DNA of 64,000 nucleotides from an uncultured Bacilli bacterium (GTDB lineage Bacteria > Bacillota_I > Bacilli_A > RF39 > UBA660), in NCBI GenBank assembly GCA_910584165.1, contig CAJTZU010000007.1:25368-89367 (forward strand), written 5' to 3'. Under the pieces are notes generated by a model that saw nothing but the letters and a program-made list of their open reading frames with translations, did no database searches and was not told the origin of the DNA. This document shows, in pieces, positions 59,445-64,000 of this stretch (position 1 is its first letter; every line of letters starts with the position of its first letter). The translations under genes were made by a program, and so were the position numbers.

Positions 59445-59452
59445 GATATAAT
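59444..59452 (+). promoter_or_regulatory. Internal promoter in the cassette array
   Basis: Extended -10 TGA-TATAAT directly after the internal terminator; it would restart transcription for cassettes 5 onwards. Confidence 0.5.
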
Positions 59453-59465
59453 TAGAGAGAAAGAA

Positions 59466-59477
59466 AAATAGTAATTT
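59466..59477 (+). repeat. Cassette site 4b (GT core)
   Basis: AAATA-GT-AATTT, identical to site 0 and 69 bases after site 4; followed by GTAGAGGTG. Confidence 0.6.
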
Positions 59478-59494
59478 GTAGAGGTGAATATGCA

Positions 59495-60055
59495 ATGAAT
59501 AATATATTAGAATTTGCTAATAGAGAAGAATTTAGAAATTGGTTATCTGAAAATTGTTTATCAAATAATGGTGTTTGGCTTTTATTTAGAAAATCTGGAG
59601 AACCAAAGACAATAAAAGCAAGTGAAGCACTTGAAGAAGCATTATGTTTTGGCTGGATTGATGGTCAGATAGAGAGCATAGATGATAAAACTTATAAAAA
59701 GTATTTTTCTATGCGTAGAGATAAAAGTAAATGGTCCGAAAAAAATAAAAACTTAACTAAAGTTCTTGAAGAAAAAGGAATTATGACGGAATATGGTAGA
59801 AAGAAAATAGAAGAAGCAAAATCTAATGGACAATGGAATGCTCCAAAAACCTTGGAAATTACAGAAGAACATATCAAAGAACTATCTGTTATATTAAAAA
59901 AATATGAACTTGCATATAACAATTTTCAGATAATGTCCCCATCAGTAAAGAAAACCTATGCTAAGGCATACTTTGATGCTAAAACAGAAGATGGAAGAAA
60001 AAATAGAATTGCTTGGATGGTAGATAGACTTAATAAGAATTTGAAACCAATGTAA
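59495..60055 (+). CDS. Cassette gene 5: YdeI/OmdA-family protein
   Basis: 186 residues. EFRNWLSENCLSNNGVWLLFRKSG, then EALCFGWIDGQIESIDD and YFSMRRDKSKWSEKN, are hallmarks of the YdeI/OmpD-associated family, which has been linked to bacteriocin or peptide protection in enterobacteria. The C-terminal half, with MSPSVKKTYAKAYFDAKTE and GRKNRIAWMVDRL, completes the usual length. GAGGTG precedes ATG 59495; the ATG at 59490 is out of frame. The exact biochemical role is not established. Confidence 0.88.
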   Translation: MNNILEFANREEFRNWLSENCLSNNGVWLLFRKSGEPKTIKASEALEEALCFGWIDGQIESIDDKTYKKYFSMRRDKSKWSEKNKNLTKVLEEKGIMTEYGRKKIEEAKSNGQWNAPKTLEITEEHIKELSVILKKYELAYNNFQIMSPSVKKTYAKAYFDAKTEDGRKNRIAWMVDRLNKNLKPM

Positions 60056-60063
60056 TAACATAT

Positions 60064-60075
60064 AAATTACAATTA
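60064..60075 (+). repeat. Cassette site 5 (AC core)
   Basis: AAATT-AC-AATTA, 8 bases after the stop of the YdeI gene, then GTAAAAGAGGT. Confidence 0.7.
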
Positions 60076-60092
60076 GTAAAAGAGGTATAAAA

Positions 60093-60716
60093 ATGCTTAA
60101 TATAACCTATATGGGAAAATTTGAAAATGAGAAACAGCTTATTGGAAATGATAAGTTACCACAAAAAGCAATTCAATTTAAAGAAGGTAAAAAAATAGAA
60201 GATATATATAATTTAGGATTCATACTAGGCTCACCAATAATTATTCCTATAATAATTATTACAATATTAAGGATTCAAGGTATAGATGGACATATAAATC
60301 TTAATTTAAAAACAGGAATTATTATTGCAGTCGCTATTTTGGTAAATTATATATTAAAATTTTTACACGAATATATACACGCAATTTTATATCCCATAAA
60401 AAGTGAAAAAACAATATGGAAATATACTTCAAAAGGTGCTTATTTTATATATTGTAATACCAAAATTTCAAAAATACGATTTATAGTTATTTCACTAGCA
60501 CCTATGATAATACTAGGAATAATTCCATTTGTTGTATGGTTATTCATAGCAGATAAAATAGAACTGACAATAAGTCTTGTATATGTATTTTTGACTTGGA
60601 TTATGACATTTTTTGCTATGGGAGATTTAGTAAATGTCTATAATACAATTAAACAAGTTCCAAAAAATGCTAAAGTATTTAATTATGGATTACATTCATA
60701 TTGGATATCTAAATAA
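60093..60716 (+). CDS. Cassette gene 6: DUF3267 putative zincin peptidase
   Basis: 207 residues with about four membrane helices. FLHEYIHAILYP carries the HExxH zinc-binding motif, as in DUF3267 proteins, which are predicted integral-membrane metalloproteases. The N-terminal 40 residues are soluble (MGKFENEKQLIGNDKLPQKA) and are shared in form with cassette gene 8. The late FFAMGDLVNVYNTIKQVP segment may provide the third ligand (Asp). The substrate is unknown. Confidence 0.82.
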   Translation: MLNITYMGKFENEKQLIGNDKLPQKAIQFKEGKKIEDIYNLGFILGSPIIIPIIIITILRIQGIDGHINLNLKTGIIIAVAILVNYILKFLHEYIHAILYPIKSEKTIWKYTSKGAYFIYCNTKISKIRFIVISLAPMIILGIIPFVVWLFIADKIELTISLVYVFLTWIMTFFAMGDLVNVYNTIKQVPKNAKVFNYGLHSYWISK

Positions 60717-60717
60717 C

Positions 60718-60729
60718 AAATTACAATTT
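60718..60729 (+). repeat. Cassette site 6 (AC core)
   Basis: AAATT-AC-AATTT one base after the stop, then GAAAGTGAGGT, the same context as site 1. Confidence 0.75.
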
Positions 60730-60745
60730 GAAAGTGAGGTTAGTT

Positions 60746-60964
60746 ATGAAGAAAAATAGTAAATGTCCAAAATGTGATAGCAAAGATATTATAAGAGTTA
60801 ATGGAAGTAACAGAGGATATGGAGCAGGTAATAATATAATGACGGGGATATTTTCTACAATAAATGTTAATAGATATATTTGTACTAATTGTGGATATTG
60901 TGAAGAATGGATAGATAAAGAGGATATTTCTAAAATTGAAAAAAGTAAAAATCCTAAAGGATAA
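60746..60964 (+). CDS. Cassette gene 7: small zinc-ribbon protein
   Basis: 72 residues with two CxxC knuckles (CPKCDSKD and CTNCGYCE) around a Gly/Asn-rich turn, so a zinc ribbon. Such short proteins may bind nucleic acid or act as adaptors. ATG 60746 follows GTGAGG; the TTG at 60728 lies in the repeat. Two bases of its stop are shared with the next site. Confidence 0.78.
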   Translation: MKKNSKCPKCDSKDIIRVNGSNRGYGAGNNIMTGIFSTINVNRYICTNCGYCEEWIDKEDISKIEKSKNPKG

Positions 60965-60974
60965 ATTACAATAA
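60963..60974 (+). repeat. Cassette site 7 (AC core)
   Basis: AAATT-AC-AATAA overlapping the stop codon of the zinc-ribbon gene by two bases. Confidence 0.65.
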
Positions 60975-60998
60975 GTAGAGATAATAGGAGATGAAGAA

Positions 60999-61598
60999 AT
61001 GCCTAAAATTATATGGAAAGGTATAATAAAAAGTGAGAATGATTTTCCTACTGCTGATATACCTAAAAATGCTAAAAAATTAGATAGTGAAGAAGATATG
61101 AAGAAAATGCAAATAAAAGCACTACCTTTTATGATACCATCTGTTTTGCTTTGCTTTATATGTATGTTTGTAAAAACATTTATTGCAAATGAAAAAATAA
61201 TAAATGTAGGTTTTCTATTTATAGGAGTAATTATAGGATTTTTCTTAATAATTGTTCACGAATTATTACACGCTATTGCTTTTCCTAAAAATGCAACAGT
61301 ATATATAGGTATAATGCCTAAAAGTTTAACAGCAGTTGCATTATCTTCAAGTCCAGTAAAAAGGAATCGTTTTATATTTTTAAGCATATTACCAATTATT
61401 TTAGGACTGATTCCGTTAGCTATATTTTGTTTTAGTAACAATAGTTTAAAAGAATTAAATGGAATACTGTTTGGAATGGCAATAATGGGGATGGTGGGTG
61501 TTTATCCTGATATTTATAATATATTTAATATTTTAAGAGAAGTATCTACAAATGCTACAATTCAAAATAATAAAAATGAAACATACTATTTTGAATAA
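60999..61598 (+). CDS. Cassette gene 8: second DUF3267 putative zincin peptidase
   Basis: 199 residues with about four membrane helices and HExxH in IVHELLHAIAFP. The N-terminal IWKGIIKSENDFPTADIPKNAKKLD parallels the start of cassette gene 6 (MGKFENEKQL...LPQKAIQF), so they are paralogues two cassettes apart but clearly diverged. MGMVGVYPDIYNIFNIL offers the candidate Asp ligand. Its ribosome binding site is TAGGAGATG. The substrate is unknown. Confidence 0.82.
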   Translation: MPKIIWKGIIKSENDFPTADIPKNAKKLDSEEDMKKMQIKALPFMIPSVLLCFICMFVKTFIANEKIINVGFLFIGVIIGFFLIIVHELLHAIAFPKNATVYIGIMPKSLTAVALSSSPVKRNRFIFLSILPIILGLIPLAIFCFSNNSLKELNGILFGMAIMGMVGVYPDIYNIFNILREVSTNATIQNNKNETYYFE

Positions 61599-61599
61599 A

Positions 61600-61611
61600 A
61601 AATTACAATTT
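61600..61611 (+). repeat. Cassette site 8 (AC core)
   Basis: AAATT-AC-AATTT one base after the stop, then GAAATGGAGG. Confidence 0.75.
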
Positions 61612-61627
61612 GAAATGGAGGTAAAAT

Positions 61628-62674
61628 ATGAGGAAGCATTATTTGGATAATATAAGAACTATTGTAATATTATTATTGTTTCCTTATCATACCTTTATGA
61701 TCTGGAATAATTTTGGAACTAAATTTTATATATGGGGTGGAAATAATAATGTTTTAAGTTCCCTTATTGTATTAGTAAGTTCTTGGATTATGCCAGTTTT
61801 ATTTGTTATTGCAGGTATGTCTGCTAGATACTCGCTAGAAAAAAGAAATATTAGAGAGTTTGTAAAAGAAAGAATTAAAAAAATATTGATTCCATTTATT
61901 TGTGGACTAATATTAATAATTCCATTTCAAACTCTATATGCTCGTAAATTCTTTTTTGATTATAGTGGTGGAATCATAGATAATTTTAAATATTTCTTTA
62001 CACATTTTTCTGACTTAAATGGTTATGATGGAATGTTTACTTTTGGACACTTATGGTTTTTACTATATTTGTTTATAATTTCTTTAATAACATTATTTTT
62101 AATAAAAAAAATACCATTTAACAAGATGGAAAGAAAAATAAAAAAAGTAAATATATTTGAAATTATATTATTATTTATACCAATTTTTATCGCATATCAT
62201 ATAGGAAACTTTGGAGGACAAAGTATAGGAAAATATATGTTGTTATATATAATAGGTTATTATTTATTTAGTGATGAATTTATAAAGAAAATAGTAAGTT
62301 ATAAGCCAATAATTTTATCATTATTTTTCATATCACAATTTATACTTGTAATTTTATATTTTAAATATGATTATTATGGGGATCTGCTTGTAAATTTTGT
62401 TGGGTGGCTTGGAGTATTGTCTTGTATTATTATAAGTAGTTTATCTTTGGATAAAGAAAATAAAGTTACCAAATATTTAAAAAATTCATCATTCCCTATT
62501 TATATTTTACACCAAACAATTTTAGTAATAGTTGGATATTATATTTTAATGATGATAGATAATATTTTTTTACAACTATTTATGATTATTTTTGGGAGTT
62601 TTATAATAACTGTATTGGTTTATGAGATTATTAGTAAAATTCCTATTTTGAAAAAAATTATAGGATGTCGTTAA
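61628..62674 (+). CDS. Cassette gene 9: acyltransferase 3 family membrane protein
   Basis: 348 residues with about ten membrane helices. HYLDNIRTIVILLLFPYHTF, with the R and H positions of the acyltransferase-3 active site, and FGHLWFLLYLF are family features; IYILHQTILVIVGYYIL is the typical C-terminal motif. Members O-acylate sugars or surface polymers such as peptidoglycan, LPS or teichoic acid. The acceptor is not known. GGAGG precedes the start. Confidence 0.87.
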   Translation: MRKHYLDNIRTIVILLLFPYHTFMIWNNFGTKFYIWGGNNNVLSSLIVLVSSWIMPVLFVIAGMSARYSLEKRNIREFVKERIKKILIPFICGLILIIPFQTLYARKFFFDYSGGIIDNFKYFFTHFSDLNGYDGMFTFGHLWFLLYLFIISLITLFLIKKIPFNKMERKIKKVNIFEIILLFIPIFIAYHIGNFGGQSIGKYMLLYIIGYYLFSDEFIKKIVSYKPIILSLFFISQFILVILYFKYDYYGDLLVNFVGWLGVLSCIIISSLSLDKENKVTKYLKNSSFPIYILHQTILVIVGYYILMMIDNIFLQLFMIIFGSFIITVLVYEIISKIPILKKIIGCR

Positions 62675-62684
62675 ATTACAATTT
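62673..62684 (+). repeat. Cassette site 9 (AC core)
   Basis: AAATT-AC-AATTT overlapping the stop of the acyltransferase gene by two bases. Confidence 0.75.
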
Positions 62685-62703
62685 AATGATTAGAGGTGCA
62701 ATT

Positions 62704-63153
62704 ATGAATTATGATAAATTAGAAATTGAAACTGCCTTTAAAGATGGTAATATGATTCCAATAGAATATACTGGATATGGAAAAAATATATCTCCAGAGT
62801 TTAAAATAAAAAATCTATCACCTAATGCAAAAAGTCTAGTAATAATATTAGAAGATTTAAGTCATCCTATTAAAAATTTCACACATTGGATTGCTTGGAA
62901 CATAAAAGCAGAATCTATAATTCCAGAAAATGTAGGCAGTATGAATAATGTTATACAAGGTATTGCTTATGGATTTCATAAGTATGTGGGAGCAAAACCA
63001 CCAATATTTCAAAAACACAATTATAGATACACAATATATTCATTAGATAATACTTTAGACTTATCATCTAATTGTATGAAAAAGAAATTATTAAAAGCAA
63101 TAGAAGGACACATTTTACAAAAAGGGACTATTACTGGTTACTTTAAAAAATAA
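62704..63153 (+). CDS. Cassette gene 10: PEBP (YbhB/YbcL) family protein
   Basis: 149 residues. Matches the bacterial phosphatidylethanolamine-binding/Raf-kinase-inhibitor-like family: FKIKNLSPNAKSLVIILED, NFTHWIAWNI (conserved HW), and HNYRYTIYSLDNTLDL with the usual RY. The family's anion-binding site seems present, although its physiological role in bacteria is unclear. ATG 62704 follows AGAGGTG; the in-frame start at 62665 lies inside the upstream gene. Confidence 0.88.
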   Translation: MNYDKLEIETAFKDGNMIPIEYTGYGKNISPEFKIKNLSPNAKSLVIILEDLSHPIKNFTHWIAWNIKAESIIPENVGSMNNVIQGIAYGFHKYVGAKPPIFQKHNYRYTIYSLDNTLDLSSNCMKKKLLKAIEGHILQKGTITGYFKK

Positions 63154-63155
63154 GC

Positions 63156-63167
63156 AAATTACAATTT
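63156..63167 (+). repeat. Cassette site 10 (AC core)
   Basis: AAATT-AC-AATTT two bases after the stop, then TGTAAGGAGG. Confidence 0.75.
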
Positions 63168-63182
63168 TGTAAGGAGGTATCA

Positions 63183-63947
63183 ATGAAAAAGAAAGAGTTA
63201 ATTATAATTGGCATTCTCACAATATTATTAGCATTTATGGATATAAGTGGACTACCTAGTGCATTATTTATAAATATTGAAATTTTAGATATTACACCAT
63301 TTTATTGGACTTTGATGTTTAACTTTATAATTATTGGAGTAATTGCATTTTTTACACTAAAGTATCTTTGTCCTAATTGGAAATTAGGACTTAATAAAAA
63401 AGAGTTGAAAAGTGGACTAAAAAAATATGGAATAGTAGGAATTATTGTAGGTGTTATATCAGGAATAGCATTTTATATAGGCTTAAAACCTTTTAATTAT
63501 AATCCAACAATTTGGAAAGTTTTAATTGAAGGAATTATATATTATATAGGTGTTGCAATAGTTGAAGAATTATATATGAGAGGCTTATTATTAAATCTTA
63601 TTGAAAAATTATGCTATAAAAAAAGAAACAATACGATTATAGCAATTATTGTATCATCTGTTATTTTTGGATTAGGACATATATTTGGTGTTTTAGGGCA
63701 ACCGTTACTTGTTATACTTACAAAAGTAGTATGGACTATTGCTATGGGAATATATTTTGGAACAATATATAAGAAAACTAACAATTTATGGTTACCAATT
63801 ATTTTACATTTTATAATAAATGTATGTGCCTTACCATATTGTTTTACAACAATAACAACTTATCCAAATATAAGTTTATATATCATTTTACCAATTTATA
63901 TATTACTAGGAATATATAGTCTAAATATTATGAAAAGAAAAAGATAA
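63183..63947 (+). CDS. Cassette gene 11: CPBP family intramembrane glutamic protease
   Basis: 254 residues with about seven to eight membrane helices. The CPBP (Abi/CaaX protease) motifs are present: VEELYMRGLL (EExxxR), FGLGHIFG (FxxxH) and HFIINV (HxxxN/B). In Bacillota such proteins are often self-immunity factors in bacteriocin clusters, but no bacteriocin gene is recognisable here. AAGGAGG precedes the start. Confidence 0.9.
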   Translation: MKKKELIIIGILTILLAFMDISGLPSALFINIEILDITPFYWTLMFNFIIIGVIAFFTLKYLCPNWKLGLNKKELKSGLKKYGIVGIIVGVISGIAFYIGLKPFNYNPTIWKVLIEGIIYYIGVAIVEELYMRGLLLNLIEKLCYKKRNNTIIAIIVSSVIFGLGHIFGVLGQPLLVILTKVVWTIAMGIYFGTIYKKTNNLWLPIILHFIINVCALPYCFTTITTYPNISLYIILPIYILLGIYSLNIMKRKR

Positions 63948-63958
63948 ATTACAAATTG
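63947..63958 (+). repeat. Cassette site 11 (AC core)
   Basis: AAATT-AC-AAATT overlapping the last base of the CPBP stop; right half shifted by one. GGAAGTGAG follows, as in sites 1, 2 and 6. Confidence 0.65.
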
Positions 63959-63974
63959 GAAGTGAGATAAAGTA

Positions 63975-64000
63975 TGGAAAACATTATAATTAGAAACATT
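63975..64000 (+). CDS. Cassette gene 12, first codons only
   Basis: ATG 63975 follows GAAGTGAG at the usual distance after a cassette site. Only MENIIIRN and one further codon lie in the window. The opening resembles many GNAT acetyltransferases, but too little is visible to assign it. Confidence 0.5.

Larger units (their letters stand above)
54558..64000 (+). mobile_element. Serine-recombinase gene-cassette array (right end outside window)
   Basis: A large serine recombinase gene is followed by a 0.48-kb leader with palindromic repeats and then at least twelve small, functionally unrelated genes, all on the + strand. The genes are separated by copies of AAATTACAATTT lying between one stop and the next ribosome binding site. 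Site-to-site units run from 245 to about 1070 bases. The DNA is visibly more AT-rich than the core genes. The left border is not certain, with tRNA-Leu as a candidate anchor, and the right border is outside the window. Confidence 0.7.

Noticed and set aside
57541..63180. The AAATTACAATTT motif as simple AT-rich chance or a ribosome-binding extension
   Set aside because: It recurs at the same place between stop and Shine-Dalgarno in almost every gap and is absent from gene pair 3a/3b and from comparable gaps elsewhere in the window.
56406..63958. CRISPR array
   Set aside because: The repeats are 12 bp and irregularly spaced by whole genes (245-1070 bp), not by short uniform spacers, and no cas genes are present.
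54558..63958. Classical integron
   Set aside because: The recombinase is a serine enzyme with a zinc ribbon, not a tyrosine IntI, and the sites lack the long imperfect hairpins of attC.

Overview
The window is a low-GC bacterial chromosome segment. TGA acts as a stop (mraY and ftsW both end in TGA), Shine-Dalgarno sites are strong and extended -10 promoters (TGn-TATAAT) are frequent. A full peptidoglycan set (class B PBP with PASTA, mraY, ftsW, murC) sits beside a Gram-positive-type Tad pilus locus with no secretin in view. This suggests a cell-walled Bacillota relative of the Bacilli/Erysipelotrichia/RF39 gut lineages; that placement is inference from gene content only.

Layout. 1-7.5 kb: lipid genes (acyl-CoA ligase, PlsC), an orphan 675-residue protein, a PBP, a CNNM/CBS protein and a small membrane protein. 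7.6-9.6 kb: mraY-ftsW. 9.7-23.7 kb: surface and accessory genes (WG-repeat protein, beta-helix/Big2/dockerin protein, lipoprotein, HAD phosphatase, compact GH13 enzyme, ABC exporter, acyltransferase, hybrid histidine kinase, Pro/Gln/Met-rich protein). 23.7-29.4 kb: DUF192 gene and Tad locus (pilin, two TadE-like proteins, TadZ, TadA, an Ig-like/TadB fusion, TadC), then murC. 30.8-40 kb: NAGPA-type protein, a frameshifted zinc-ribbon gene, rnhC, cvpA, rsmE, mtaB, an AraC-type regulator and a CmpB-like membrane protein. 40-47 kb: mostly minus-strand accessory region between two tRNA-Thr genes, with a four-gene operon of unknown role. 47-54 kb: pyrG with a switch-like leader, HAD-like and WYL genes, a gene broken by a stop and a frameshift, a Ham1-like NTPase, a transglutaminase-like protein, DUF1653, YbaK and tRNA-Leu(GAG).

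54.2-64 kb is the standout. A large serine recombinase gene is followed by a 0.48-kb leader with a strong hairpin and four TTGTAATACAA-type palindromes, then a promoter, then at least twelve small unrelated genes, all on the + strand. Nearly every gene is separated from the next by a copy of AAATTACAATTT: two 5-bp half-sites around a central AC (or GT) dinucleotide, placed between one stop codon and the next ribosome binding site. The layout resembles an integron (recombinase, leader with sites, promoter, gene cassettes), but the recombinase is a serine enzyme and the sites are short and not attC-like. I interpret it as a serine-recombinase gene-cassette array that continues beyond the window.

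Together the core genes serve envelope synthesis, division, pilus assembly and RNA modification. The 40-54 kb and especially the 54-64 kb regions look like acquired accessory DNA anchored near tRNA genes.
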